A program made the translations under genes and the position numbers. Shown piece after piece: positions 1 to 8,772 of a DNA stretch of 64,000 bases (within the stretch, counting starts at the first letter, position 1; each line of letters begins with the position of its first letter). The DNA comes from Streptosporangium sp. NBC_01495 (lineage in GTDB: Bacteria > Actinomycetota > Actinomycetes > Streptosporangiales > Streptosporangiaceae): the NCBI RefSeq assembly GCF_036250735.1, contig NZ_CP109430.1:4216001-4280000 (forward strand). Direction: 5' to 3'. The notes under the pieces are model-generated. The model was given only the letters and a program-made list of their open reading frames with translations, did not search any database and was not told the DNA's origin.

Positions 1-1329
1 GCCGAGGGGCGCCTGGGCACCTCCACGGTCGGGGGCAAGGAGACGTCGTTCGTCTACGACGCCGACGGCGAGCGGCTGCTGCGTCGCGACCCCGACGCCG
101 TCACCCTCTACCTGGGCGGCCAGGAGCTGAAGCTCACCAGGGCGACGGCCAAGGTCGACGGCACCCGCTACTACGAGGTCCCGGAGGCGACCGTGGTCCG
201 TACCACGGGCGGCGGGGTCAGCTACGTACTGGCCGACCACCACGACACCGGCGAGCTGTCGGTGAACGCCACCACCCTGGCCTACGTCCGCCGCTCGACC
301 ACGCCCTACGGCGCCGTACGCGGCACGGACCCGGCCTCCTGGCCGGGGGAGCGTGGCTTCGTCGGCGGCACGATCGACAAGACGATGGGCCTGACCAAAC
401 TCGGTGCCCGCGAGTACGACGCCGACACCGGCAGGTTCGTCTCCGCCGACCCGGTCATGGATCTCACCGATCCGCAGCAGATCAACGGCTACGCCTACGC
501 CAGCAACAACCCGGTCACCTGGCACGACGCCTCGGGCGAGCGGGTCTGCAACGACACGGAGTGCGCCAACGAGGGCATCCGTCCCGACGGCCAGCCGGCC
601 AAGAAGCCCAAGAAGGCCAAGAAGCCCGGCAAGAAGGGCAAAGCCAAGTCCTCCGGGTCCTCCAGGTCCTCCGGCGGCACGAGGTCGAGCCCCCGGATGA
701 GCGCGTCCAACTGCCCCACCGCCGAGTGCTACCGCCAGCTCACCGACGCGGCCTACGCCGAGCAGGCGCGCAGGTACCTGGAGGAGATCAACAGGCAGAA
801 CGCCGAGAAGCTCAGGCTGGAACGCCAGCTTGAGCAGCTCAAGCGGCAGCAGGAGGAGGCCAAGCAGCAGGCCAAGAAGAAGAAGCCGTGGTGGAAGTCG
901 AAGTGGGCGCGGTACACCGGGACGGCGCTCATCGCGGTGGCGGGGACCGCGCTGGGCGTCGCCTGCGGGATCTCCGTCGTCTGCGGGATCGCGCTGGGGG
1001 CCGCCGCGGGCATGGCCTCCTACACCGTGATGAACGCGGGTGAGAAGAGTTGGAACTGGGGCCACTTCGCCCTGTACGGCGCCGGAGGTGCCGTCACGGG
1101 CGGTGCCTTCCGTGCCTACCAGGGCGGGCGAGACGCCTTCAAGGCGGCCAGGGGTGTCGCCGGCGTCCGGCTCACCCGGGGCACCCCCAACCTTCCCGCC
1201 GTCACGACGAAGACCGAGATGATCTCGGGAGCGAAGTTCATGAACAAGTACCAGTGGCAGTGGGGGCTGAAACCGACCAGATTCAGCCCCGACATGCTCA
1301 AGTCGCCGTACAACCTGCCGAAGCCATGA
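1..1329 (+). CDS. RHS-repeat protein, C-terminal part (5' end outside window)
   Basis: The reading frame is open from the first base, so the gene begins upstream. YD-type residues are followed by the RHS core signature (GAREYDADTGRFVSADP, then NGYAYASNNPV). This is the conserved end of the RHS shell that encloses a variable C-terminal effector in polymorphic toxins. After the core come a Lys/Ser-rich linker, a Gln/Lys/Glu-rich coiled coil (window 750-890), one hydrophobic segment (window 910-1030) and a short tail with no catalytic motif that I recognise. The stop overlaps the start of a small membrane protein gene. The RHS assignment is secure; the toxin activity is unknown. The tail may be membrane-acting, because its only striking feature is the hydrophobic stretch. 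Confidence 0.88.
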   Translation, partial: AEGRLGTSTVGGKETSFVYDADGERLLRRDPDAVTLYLGGQELKLTRATAKVDGTRYYEVPEATVVRTTGGGVSYVLADHHDTGELSVNATTLAYVRRSTTPYGAVRGTDPASWPGERGFVGGTIDKTMGLTKLGAREYDADTGRFVSADPVMDLTDPQQINGYAYASNNPVTWHDASGERVCNDTECANEGIRPDGQPAKKPKKAKKPGKKGKAKSSGSSRSSGGTRSSPRMSASNCPTAECYRQLTDAAYAEQARRYLEEINRQNAEKLRLERQLEQLKRQQEEAKQQAKKKKPWWKSKWARYTGTALIAVAGTALGVACGISVVCGIALGAAAGMASYTVMNAGEKSWNWGHFALYGAGGAVTGGAFRAYQGGRDAFKAARGVAGVRLTRGTPNLPAVTTKTEMISGAKFMNKYQWQWGLKPTRFSPDMLKSPYNLPKP

Positions 1330-1577
1330 CGAGAAGCTGGATGATCGTGCGCTTCGCCGCGACCTTTCGCAGGCCGCGCAACCTCGGGATCGCGGCCGTG
1401 ACGGTCGTGCTGTGCGCCGCCACGGCGGTGTGGGCCGATCCGGCCGTCTTCTCCTGGCTCGTCGTGCTGATCGGCCTGACCGGGTCCGCCTTCGTGGACC
1501 CCGTCTACCGGGACGGCGGCGGCCGGGCGGGACACGGGGCGGGCCCGCGCCCCGGCGGGGATGACACCTCGCCGTAG
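1326..1577 (+). CDS. small membrane protein, candidate immunity protein of the RHS toxin
   Basis: This 83-residue protein starts at an ATG that overlaps the RHS stop codon (ATGA), so translation is probably coupled. It begins MTRSWMIVRF, then has two hydrophobic segments (about residues 20-36 and 41-57, the second containing FSWLVVLIGLTG) and ends in a Gly/Arg/Pro-rich tail. I recognise no family. Its place directly after a polymorphic toxin, its small size and its two membrane spans fit an immunity protein, but that is inference from position alone. A strong hairpin follows at 1596-1635, so the RHS gene and this gene probably form the end of one transcript. Confidence 0.6.
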   Translation: MTRSWMIVRFAATFRRPRNLGIAAVTVVLCAATAVWADPAVFSWLVVLIGLTGSAFVDPVYRDGGGRAGHGAGPRPGGDDTSP

Positions 1578-1595
1578 CGGGCCATGACGACGACC

Positions 1596-1635
1596 GGCGG
1601 CTCCGGCTTCCCCGCGCGGGGAAGCCGGAGCCGCC
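1596..1635. terminator. perfect 18-bp hairpin after the RHS operon
   Basis: Arms 1596-1613 and 1618-1635 are exact reverse complements, with a GCGC loop. It lies 18 nt after the small membrane protein and before the convergent RpiR-type gene. There is no clear T-tract on either strand, which is usual for GC-rich actinomycete terminators. It could serve both converging transcripts. Confidence 0.75.
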
Positions 1636-1705
1636 GCCGTACGTCTTGCCGGAGTCCTTGAGGGTGAACCAGCCCCCCCCGGGCCGTCCCGGCCCACCTC
1701 AAGAT

Positions 1706-2623
1706 TTACCGGGAAGGCCCGGGACCGGAAGGTCTGCTCCGGCGGCGGTAGTCGGTTCTGAAGCCGTCGATGGCGTCCCTGGTGGCCCTCAGGGCCGCGT
1801 CCGAGGTCTCGAAGGTGCGCTGGGCGATGCCGACGAAGATGCAGTCGACGATCAGGAGCTGGCTGATCCGGCTGGCCAGCGCTCCCGGGCGGAAGGCGGT
1901 CTCCCGGCCCGCCGAGACCAGGACGTGGTCGGCGAGCCCGGCCAGGGAGGAGCGCGGGTTGTTGGTGATGGCCACCGTGGTCGCGCCCGCCCGCTGCGCG
2001 ACGCGCATGGGCGCGAGCACGTCGGGGGTCTCGCCGGTGCAGCTCACCGCCACCGCGACGTCGCCGTCCCGTACCAGTGCCGCGCTGGTCAGCGCCAGGT
2101 GCGCGTCGGTGTAGGCGTGACCGGGCAGGCCGATCCGCATCAGCTTCTGCGCCATGTCGGCCGCCACGAGCCCGGAGGCGCCGACCCCGTAGACGTCGAC
2201 CTTGCGCGCCCCGGCCACCGCCTCCACCACCATGCCCAGCCGGTCGGGGTTGAGCTGCGCCGCGGTGTCGGCCAGTGCCTCGGACTCGGCCCTGGCCACC
2301 TTCGCGATCACGTCGGTCAGCGGGTCGTCGGGGCCGAGGTCGCCGGGAACCAGCCGCTCGGGCTCGTCCCTGGCCACCGCCGCGGCCAGGGCGAAGCGCA
2401 GCTGGGAGTATCCGGCGAAGCCCAGGGCCCTGGCGGTGCGCACGATCGTGGCCTCGCTGGTACCGGAGGCCGCGCTGAACTCGGTGATGGTGCTGCGGGC
2501 CACCACGCCGGGGTCGTCGAGGATGAGGCGGGCGATGGACTGAGCCGCGGGGGTGAGGGAGGGCAGGACGGCCCTCACCGTGGCCACCAGGTTCACGGGG
2601 GTGGGGCCATCGAGGACATTCAT
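1706..2623 (-). CDS. MurR/RpiR family transcriptional regulator (HTH + SIS domain)
   Basis: A 305-residue regulator with an N-terminal RpiR helix-turn-helix (about residues 10-85, including ITEFSAASGTSEATIVR) and a C-terminal SIS sugar-phosphate-binding domain (VDVYGVGASGLVA, then VSCTGETPDVLAP). Family members sense phosphosugars such as MurNAc-6-P or GlcNAc-6-P. The start ATG is preceded by AAAGGCG. It lies 27 nt downstream of the NagZ-like gene on the same strand and opposite a glycosidase and AnmK. A role as the local regulator of muropeptide sugar recovery is therefore likely, though the effector is inferred. Confidence 0.9.
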   Translation of the reverse strand: MNVLDGPTPVNLVATVRAVLPSLTPAAQSIARLILDDPGVVARSTITEFSAASGTSEATIVRTARALGFAGYSQLRFALAAAVARDEPERLVPGDLGPDDPLTDVIAKVARAESEALADTAAQLNPDRLGMVVEAVAGARKVDVYGVGASGLVAADMAQKLMRIGLPGHAYTDAHLALTSAALVRDGDVAVAVSCTGETPDVLAPMRVAQRAGATTVAITNNPRSSLAGLADHVLVSAGRETAFRPGALASRISQLLIVDCIFVGIAQRTFETSDAALRATRDAIDGFRTDYRRRSRPSGPGPSR

Positions 2624-2650
2624 TAAACGCCTTTCATGTCATAAATCAGC

Positions 2651-4156
2651 CTATTGGTCGCCGGTCAGCCAGCGGGCCACGGCGCGGGCCGAAGCCCGGG
2701 AGATGCCGTTCGTGGTCACGTACACGGCTCCGGAGGGTTCGCCGGGCATCCCGGTCTCGACCACCACGGTGTCGGGGCGCAGCGCGACGGCCCGCGCCAG
2801 CAGCTCGCCGACCCAGGGGTGGCGCCCGGCGTCGTGCACCACCATCACCAGCGGGCGGCCCCCGTCACCCAGGTCGGGCAGCTCGGGTGTCTCCACGGTG
2901 ACGACGTGGCCGACGGTGTCCGGCAGCAACTCGGTGAAGGCGCCGATGAGACCGGTGAGCATGCCCGGCTCGACCGCCTCGCTCAGCCGGGGGGCGATGT
3001 CGACGACCAACGGCGGTCCGGAGAGCACGGTCGGGGCGCCCGTGGCGGTCACCCGGATGGCCGCGCGGGCGGTCCGCAGGCCGAGCTCCTCGCCCTCGCT
3101 CCCCGTGCCCCGGGCGGCGTTCCCCGCCGCCCGCGCCTCCGCGGCGGCGTCCGAGGCGTACCAGCCGGACAGCGCGAGGACGCGGGAGGCGGCCTCGGCC
3201 AGCCGGTCCTCGCCGAGCCTGCCCTCCCGTACGGCGTCCACGATGGCGTCGCGCAGCTCGTGGACGTTCTCGCCCCCGGGGGAGGAGATGCCCGCGCAGA
3301 CCGCGTCGGCCCCGGCCATCAGGGCCCGGACCGCGATCTCCCCCGGCGGGTGGAGTGCCGCGACGGCGCGCATCTCGATGGCGTCGGTGACGATCATGCC
3401 GGTGAACCCCATCTCCTCGCGGAGCAGCCCGGTCGTGATCCTCCGGCTCAGCGTCGCGGGGTTCTCCGGGTCGAGGGCCGGGATCAGCAGGTGCCCGCAC
3501 ATGACGGCCCGGACCCCGGCGGCCACCGCCGTGCGGAAGGGCGGCAGATCGCGCTCGGCGAGGAGCCGGGGGGAGACGTGCACGGTCGGCAGGGCGTGGT
3601 GGGAGTCGGTGTGGGTGTCGCCGTGGCCGGGGAAGTGCTTGGCGCAGGCGGCCACTCCGGCCCCTTGGAGTCCGGAGATCCAGGCCGCGGTGTGCCGGGA
3701 GACCAGCCCGGGATCGGCGCCGAAGGAGCGGACGCCGATCACCGGGTTGGCCGGGTTGGCGTTGACGTCCGCCACCGGGGCGTAGTCGAGGGTGATGTCG
3801 GCCGAGGCGAGGAGGCGGCCGATCTCCTGGGCGACCAGCCGGGTCCTTTCGACGTCGTCGCCCACGCCCAGTGCCCGGTTGCCCGGCCACGAGCTGCCCC
3901 GCGTCGCCTGCAGGCGGGTGACGGATCCGCCCTCCTCGTCCACCGCGATCACCGCGGCGGGGTTCTCCGCGCGCAGCCGGGCGACCAGATCGGCGGTGTG
4001 GTCGAGGCCGGTGAGGTTGCGGGCGAACAGCACGGTCCCGCCGAGTCCCTCGTCGCCGAGTGCGCGGAGCAGCCACCCGGGCGGCTCCGTGCCGTCGAAA
4101 CCCGGCTGGAGGACGGTCATGGCCAGCCGGGCCAGGTCGGGGCTGCGATGGGGCAT
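2651..4156 (-). CDS. nagZ: glycoside hydrolase family 3 beta-N-acetylhexosaminidase (NagZ-like)
   Basis: A 501-residue GH3 enzyme expected to remove terminal GlcNAc from muropeptides. The NagZ hallmark KHFPGHGDTHTDSH is present (the Asp-His dyad that acts as acid/base in this family), preceded by VDEEGGSVTRL in the substrate-binding loop. VTDAIEM carries the likely nucleophile Asp. About 150 residues after the barrel form a second domain, as in longer Gram-positive NagZ enzymes. No signal peptide is evident, so it probably acts in the cytoplasm. The start is supported by GAAGGTGA upstream. It is the first gene of a unit with the RpiR regulator. Confidence 0.9.
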   Translation of the reverse strand: MPHRSPDLARLAMTVLQPGFDGTEPPGWLLRALGDEGLGGTVLFARNLTGLDHTADLVARLRAENPAAVIAVDEEGGSVTRLQATRGSSWPGNRALGVGDDVERTRLVAQEIGRLLASADITLDYAPVADVNANPANPVIGVRSFGADPGLVSRHTAAWISGLQGAGVAACAKHFPGHGDTHTDSHHALPTVHVSPRLLAERDLPPFRTAVAAGVRAVMCGHLLIPALDPENPATLSRRITTGLLREEMGFTGMIVTDAIEMRAVAALHPPGEIAVRALMAGADAVCAGISSPGGENVHELRDAIVDAVREGRLGEDRLAEAASRVLALSGWYASDAAAEARAAGNAARGTGSEGEELGLRTARAAIRVTATGAPTVLSGPPLVVDIAPRLSEAVEPGMLTGLIGAFTELLPDTVGHVVTVETPELPDLGDGGRPLVMVVHDAGRHPWVGELLARAVALRPDTVVVETGMPGEPSGAVYVTTNGISRASARAVARWLTGDQ

Positions 4157-4450
4157 GCGGTCACCTTCTCGATCGAGGCAGGCGTCTTCCGACGGGTCGG
4201 TGCAGGGAGATGTCTCAAGGCAGATTACCCATCAATGACAATTTTCTTCATTATCATTGCCTTCAAAGTAGCTTTCTGTCATTCTCGCGATCGAGAACCC
4301 CGTGATCCTGTGACCCCGTGACCGGCTTCGCGATCATCTCCGCGTCCGTTCTCGTGCCCGTCCTCATGTTCCTTCGCGCCCGCCCTCGCGGCGGCCCGGC
4401 GGCGCCCGGCCCCCGGCACGCCGTCAGGGGCCGAACCCCCTGGAGTCCGC
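4157..4450. promoter_or_regulatory. divergent intergenic region between nagZ and the GHL10 gene
   Basis: This 294-bp region separates two divergent transcripts. Its middle (about 4226-4285) is unusually AT-rich for this window. It contains an inverted AATGA (4234-4238) / TCATT (4254-4258) pair and another GTCATT at 4278-4283. These are plausible RpiR-type operator elements; no exact consensus was matched. The rest is GC-rich, and GGAG precedes the downstream ATG. Confidence 0.45.
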
Positions 4451-6076
4451 ATGAGCTCATCCAGCCGGCGAGCCGTCCTGCGCGGCCTCGCCCTCGCCGC
4501 CGCGGCGACCGCCGTGCCCCTGTCCGGCCGGGCCCCGGCCTCCGCCTCCTCCGGAATCTCCCACGAGGGCTCCTCGAGGACCTCCCACGAGGGCTCCTCC
4601 GGGGCCGCGGGGGCGCCGCCGCTGCGCCAGATGCGCGGCATGTGGATCGCCTCGGTCGTGAACATCAACTGGCCGTCGAGGACCGGGCTGAGCGCCGCGC
4701 AGCAGAAGGCCGAGTACGTCGCCTGGCTCGACCTGGCGCGGGCCCGCGGGCTCAACTCGGTGTTCGTGCAGATCCGGCCCACCGCCGACGCCTTCTGGCC
4801 CTCCCCGTACGAGCCCTGGTCGCAGTATCTGACCGGCGTCCAGGGGGGCGACCCCGGCTACGACCCGCTGGCCTTCCTCGTGGCGGAGACCCACCGGCGG
4901 GGCCTGGCCTTCCACGCGTGGTTCAACCCCTACCGGGTGTCGATGCAGGCCGACCCGGCCCTGCTGCACCCCGACCACCCCGGCCGCAGGCACCCCGAAT
5001 GGATCGTCCCCTACGGCGGCAAGCTCTACTACAACCCCGGCATGCCCGAGGTCCGCGCCTTCGTGCAGGACGCGATGATGGACGCGGTCACCAGGTACGA
5101 CATCGACGGCCTGCACTTCGACGACTACTTCTACCCGGTCAACACCACCGCCTTCGACGACAGCGAGGCCTACGCCCGCCACGGCGGCGGCTTCCCCGAC
5201 CTCGCGGCCTGGCGGCGCGAGAACGTCGACCTTCTCGTACGGGAGATGCAGCAGCGGGTGCGGCGGGCCAAGCCCGAGGTCGCCTGGGGCATCAGCCCCT
5301 CGGGCATCTGGCGCAACCGGGCCACCGACCCCCTGGGCTCGGAGACCGGCGGCGGCCAGTCCTACGACAACCTGCACGCCGACACGCGCGGCTGGGTCAA
5401 GAAGGGCTGGCTCGACTACATCGCGCCGCAGCTCTACTGGTACATCGGCCAGTCAAACGCCGACTACGCCAAGCTGGTCCCCTGGTGGTCCGACGTGGCG
5501 GCGGGCACGGGCACGCAGCTGTGGATCGGCCAGGCGGCCTACAAGGCCGGGGCGGCGGGCCAGCCCGTCGAGTGGTCCCGGCCCGACGAGCTCAGCAGGC
5601 ACCTCACCCTCAACCAGGACCACCCCGAGGTCGGCGGCGACATCTGGTACAACTCCGGCGACGTCCGCGACGACCGGATCGGCTCGATCAGCGCCGTCGT
5701 GACCGGCCACTACACCCGTCCCGCGCTGCCCCCGCTGCTGCCCAGGCTCGCCTCGGGCCGGGCCCCGGGCCGCCCGCTCGTCCCCCTCGCCCGCCTGGTG
5801 GACGGTGGCGTCGAGCTGCGCGTCCTGGCCACCGGCCGGGACGTCCCGTTCCAGTACGCGATCTTCCGGCTCGACCGGCCGGCCAGGCCCGGCGACCTCG
5901 CCGACGCCCGGCACCTGATCGCGACCGTCCCCGCGGGCCGTGACCTGCGCTGGGTGGACCCGGCGGGCACCGTGGGCGCCCACTACCACGTGGTGGCCGT
6001 CGACCGGGCCGGTCGCCTCAGCCCGCCCAGCGCCGGCCGCCGCGCGGTGAGGGCCAGGCGGGATCCGGGGAGGTAG
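4451..6076 (+). CDS. exported GHL10-type glycoside hydrolase (DUF187 family)
   Basis: A 541-residue protein with a twin-arginine signal (SSRRAVLRGLALAAAA) and a cleavage region around residues 28-35, so it is probably exported by Tat. The mature part begins with RQMRGMWIASVVNINWPS and contains VFVQIRPTADAFW and AFHAWFNPYRV. These are hallmarks of the glycosyl-hydrolase-like 10 family (YngK/DUF187), whose Bacillus members act on peptidoglycan-type glycans. HFDDYFYP and APQLYWYI follow in the barrel. The C-terminal 100 residues resemble a fibronectin-like or Ig-like cap. The gene is divergent from nagZ and 18 nt upstream of anmK, which fits external cell-wall glycan cleavage; the exact bond cut is not shown by the sequence. 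Confidence 0.88.
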   Translation: MSSSSRRAVLRGLALAAAATAVPLSGRAPASASSGISHEGSSRTSHEGSSGAAGAPPLRQMRGMWIASVVNINWPSRTGLSAAQQKAEYVAWLDLARARGLNSVFVQIRPTADAFWPSPYEPWSQYLTGVQGGDPGYDPLAFLVAETHRRGLAFHAWFNPYRVSMQADPALLHPDHPGRRHPEWIVPYGGKLYYNPGMPEVRAFVQDAMMDAVTRYDIDGLHFDDYFYPVNTTAFDDSEAYARHGGGFPDLAAWRRENVDLLVREMQQRVRRAKPEVAWGISPSGIWRNRATDPLGSETGGGQSYDNLHADTRGWVKKGWLDYIAPQLYWYIGQSNADYAKLVPWWSDVAAGTGTQLWIGQAAYKAGAAGQPVEWSRPDELSRHLTLNQDHPEVGGDIWYNSGDVRDDRIGSISAVVTGHYTRPALPPLLPRLASGRAPGRPLVPLARLVDGGVELRVLATGRDVPFQYAIFRLDRPARPGDLADARHLIATVPAGRDLRWVDPAGTVGAHYHVVAVDRAGRLSPPSAGRRAVRARRDPGR

Positions 6077-6094
6077 TCCAGAGGGGAGGTGGGC

Positions 6095-7252
6095 ATGCGC
6101 GTACTGGGGTTGATGTCGGGGACGTCCCACGACGGGATCGACAGCGCGATCGTGGACTGGTCCCCGGACGGCGACGTGCTCACCGGTGCCGTCGAGCACA
6201 CCGGCGCGCGGCCGTACGGGGGACGGCTCCGCGAGCGCGTCGCCGGAGCGCTGCCGCCGAACCCGGCCGACATGGCCGAGGTGTGCCGGCTCGACACCCT
6301 GATCGGCCAGGCGTTCGCCGACGCCGCCGAGGCGTGCGGGCCGGTGGATCTCATCTGCTCGCACGGGCAGACGATGTTCCACTGGGTGGAGGACGGCCGG
6401 GCGCGCGGCACGCTGCAGCTGGGCCAGCCCGCCTGGATCGCCGAGCGGACCGGCGTGCCGGTGGTCTCCGACCTCCGGGCCAGGGACGTGGCCGCCGGAG
6501 GGCAGGGCGCCCCGCTGGTCTCCTACCTCGACCTGCTGCTCCTGGCCGGGCTGCCGGGGCCGAGCGGCGCGCTCAACCTGGGCGGGATCGCGAACCTGAC
6601 CGTGCGGGACGCGGGGACGGCCTACGACACCGGCCCGGCGTCGGCGCTGATGGACGCGGCGGTGTCGGCCGCCACGGGCGCGCCCTACGACGAGGACGGC
6701 CGTCTCGCCGCCTCGGGAGAGGTACACCGGGGGCTGCTGGAGGACCTGCTGGCCGAGCCGTACTACCGGGCGCCGCCGCCCAAGAGCACCGGCAAGGAGC
6801 TGTTCCACCCCGGCTACCTGGCCAGGGTGGCGTCGCCGTACGGGCTGCCCCTGCCCGACCTGCTGGCGACGCTGGCCGCGCTCACCGCCGAGACCGTCGC
6901 GGCGGAGATCCGCCGCCACCGCCTCGAAACGGTGGTCGTCTCCGGCGGCGGGGTGCGCAACCCGGTCCTGATGGCCATGCTGGCCGCGCGGGCCGGGGGC
7001 GCGCGGATCGTGCCGAGCGACGAGCTGGGCGTCCCCGCCGACGCCAAGGAGGCGATCGCCTTCTCGCTCTTCGGCTGGCTGACCGCGCACGGGCTGCCCG
7101 CGACGGTTCCCGGCTGCACGGGCGCGTCCGGTCCCCGCCTCCTCGGCGCGATCACACCCGGCGCCGGACCGCTGAGGCTGCCGGAGCCCCTCGCCGAGGC
7201 CCCCCGCCGCCTGCGTCTCACCGTGGCGACAGGGGCGGCCGGGGGATCCTGA
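6095..7252 (+). CDS. anmK: anhydro-N-acetylmuramic acid kinase AnmK
   Basis: A 385-residue sugar kinase that converts 1,6-anhydro-MurNAc plus ATP to MurNAc-6-phosphate in peptidoglycan recycling. The start [16 protein letters not shown] is the AnmK phosphate-1 loop. [27 protein letters not shown] and [10 protein letters not shown] are further family motifs, and [12 protein letters not shown] is the adenosine-binding loop. I chose the ATG six bases inside an alternative GTG (6089) because GAGGGGAGG is optimally placed for it. It follows the glycosidase by 18 nt and completes a recycling set with NagZ and an RpiR sensor. I see no MurQ etherase in the window. Confidence 0.93.
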   Translation: MRVLGLMSGTSHDGIDSAIVDWSPDGDVLTGAVEHTGARPYGGRLRERVAGALPPNPADMAEVCRLDTLIGQAFADAAEACGPVDLICSHGQTMFHWVEDGRARGTLQLGQPAWIAERTGVPVVSDLRARDVAAGGQGAPLVSYLDLLLLAGLPGPSGALNLGGIANLTVRDAGTAYDTGPASALMDAAVSAATGAPYDEDGRLAASGEVHRGLLEDLLAEPYYRAPPPKSTGKELFHPGYLARVASPYGLPLPDLLATLAALTAETVAAEIRRHRLETVVVSGGGVRNPVLMAMLAARAGGARIVPSDELGVPADAKEAIAFSLFGWLTAHGLPATVPGCTGASGPRLLGAITPGAGPLRLPEPLAEAPRRLRLTVATGAAGGS

Positions 7253-7301
7253 ACGACTTCACCTTTCCGGGCCCCGGGACACGCCACATCCTCACTATCC
7301 G

Positions 7302-7331
7302 GTATACCCTACAGGAATAGTAGGTTATACT
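7302..7331 (+). promoter_or_regulatory. inverted repeat overlapping the -10 box of a leaderless gene
   Basis: GTATACCCTAC (7302-7312) and GTAGGTTATAC (7320-7330) form an 11-bp dyad with one mismatch and a 7-nt centre. The right arm contains the -10 candidate TATACT (7326-7331), exactly 7 nt before the GTG at 7339. Transcription would start at or next to the start codon. A bound repressor would cover the promoter. Confidence 0.6.
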
Positions 7332-7338
7332 GGGTCGC

Positions 7339-8715
7339 GTGTCAGGTTCCCCAACGGTCGCCATTGTGGGCGGCGGCGCGAGCGGCACGCTGGCGGCGGT
7401 CCACCTGCTCCGCGAGGCGCGGGCGCGGGACACGCCGCTGGAGGTCGTGCTGATCGACCAGTACGGACGGCACGCGCTGGGACAGGCGTACTCGACCACC
7501 GATCCGCACCACCTCCTCAACGCCTGCGCGAACAAGATGAGCGGGCTGGACGACGACCCCGGCCACCTCCTGCGCTGGGCCCTCGACGACGGACTGGACG
7601 TCTCCGCCGCCGACTACCTGCCGAGACGGACGTACGGCCGCTATCTCCGCGGCCTGCTGGCCGCTGCCGAGGAGTGGCCCGTCCGCGTGGTGCGCAGGGT
7701 GACCGGCACGGTGAGCGCCCTGACCCGGGACCGGGGGGTGCGGGTCCAGCTGTCCGGCGGCGGCCGGATCGACGCCGAGGCGGCCGTCCTCGCCCTGGGC
7801 AACCGATCCCAGTCCGCCCGGCCGCCGATCGTGGACGCCGGGAGCCCCGGCTACGTCGCCGATCCGTGGGCGCCGGACGCGCTGGCCGGGATCCGCGACG
7901 GCGCGCCGGTGTTCGTGCTGGGGACCGGGCTGACCATGGTGGACGTGGCGGTGACCGTCACCCGGGCGCACCCGGAGACCGTGGTCTACGCGGTGTCGCG
8001 GCACGCGCTGCTGCCGAGGCCGCACCTCCGGCCCGTGCCGCCCCCGGTCCCGACGCCGATCCCGGACGGGCCGCTGGGGGTCGGCGACCTGCTCCGCGCC
8101 GTACGCCTCGCCGTGCGGGACAACGGCGGCGACTGGCACGGCGTGGTCGACGGGCTGCGGCCACAGGCCCAGCGGCTGTGGGCCCGGCTCACCCCGGACG
8201 ACCAGAGGAGATTCCTCGGCCTCGCCGCCCGCTACTGGGAGGTCCACCGGCACCGGATCCCTCCCGTCACGGCCGCCAGGATCGCCGACCTGCGGGCCAC
8301 CGGCCGCCTTCACGTGCTCCGCGGCCAGATGGTCCGGGCCGCGTCCGGCCCCCGCGGGCTGCGCGTCCAGGTGAGCGCCGACGGCGCCGTCCGGGAGCTC
8401 GACGCCGGCTGGCTGGTCAACGCCACCGGGCCCGGGGCCGACATCACCCGCGACCCCCTCCTCGCCGGCCTCGTCGCCGACGGCCTGGTCCGGCCGGACC
8501 GGCTGCGGCTCGGGCTGGACGCCGACCCCGGCGGCGCGGTCCTGGACGCGTCGGGAGACCCGGACGACAGGATCTTCACGCTGGGGCCCATGCGGCGCGG
8601 AAGCCTGTACGAGACGACGGCGATCCCGGAGATCCGCGCCCAGGCCGCGGCCCTCGCGCCACGCCTCGTGGCGGCGGTCGTCTCCGCCACCCGGCGCGCC
8701 GCGTCGACCGGCTAG
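7339..8715 (+). CDS. FAD/NAD(P)-binding protein (NAD_binding_9 type)
   Basis: A 458-residue flavoprotein beginning with the dinucleotide-binding motif VAIVGGGASGTLAAVHLL. LIDQYGRHALGQAYSTTDPHHLLN follows; this GxAYs...HLLN pattern is typical of the FAD-NAD(P)-binding family (PF13454). FVLGTGLTMVDVA is a second Rossmann loop, and VNATGPG occurs near the C-terminus. Related proteins include lysine/ornithine hydroxylase-like and uncharacterised oxidoreductases; the substrate is unknown. No ribosome-binding site precedes the GTG, which fits leaderless translation from the TATACT box. It is a monocistronic gene separated from anmK by 86 bp. Confidence 0.82.
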   Translation: MSGSPTVAIVGGGASGTLAAVHLLREARARDTPLEVVLIDQYGRHALGQAYSTTDPHHLLNACANKMSGLDDDPGHLLRWALDDGLDVSAADYLPRRTYGRYLRGLLAAAEEWPVRVVRRVTGTVSALTRDRGVRVQLSGGGRIDAEAAVLALGNRSQSARPPIVDAGSPGYVADPWAPDALAGIRDGAPVFVLGTGLTMVDVAVTVTRAHPETVVYAVSRHALLPRPHLRPVPPPVPTPIPDGPLGVGDLLRAVRLAVRDNGGDWHGVVDGLRPQAQRLWARLTPDDQRRFLGLAARYWEVHRHRIPPVTAARIADLRATGRLHVLRGQMVRAASGPRGLRVQVSADGAVRELDAGWLVNATGPGADITRDPLLAGLVADGLVRPDRLRLGLDADPGGAVLDASGDPDDRIFTLGPMRRGSLYETTAIPEIRAQAAALAPRLVAAVVSATRRAASTG

Positions 8716-8772
8716 CGGGATCTCGGCGTCGGGAAGGCCCTGGGACCGCCGGTCGCCGAGGTCAGGAGCGGT

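Noticed and set aside
1646..2626. Plus-strand gene opposite the RpiR regulator
   Set aside because: The Gly/Arg/His-rich translation is typical of an antisense shadow; the minus-strand protein has full HTH and SIS motifs.
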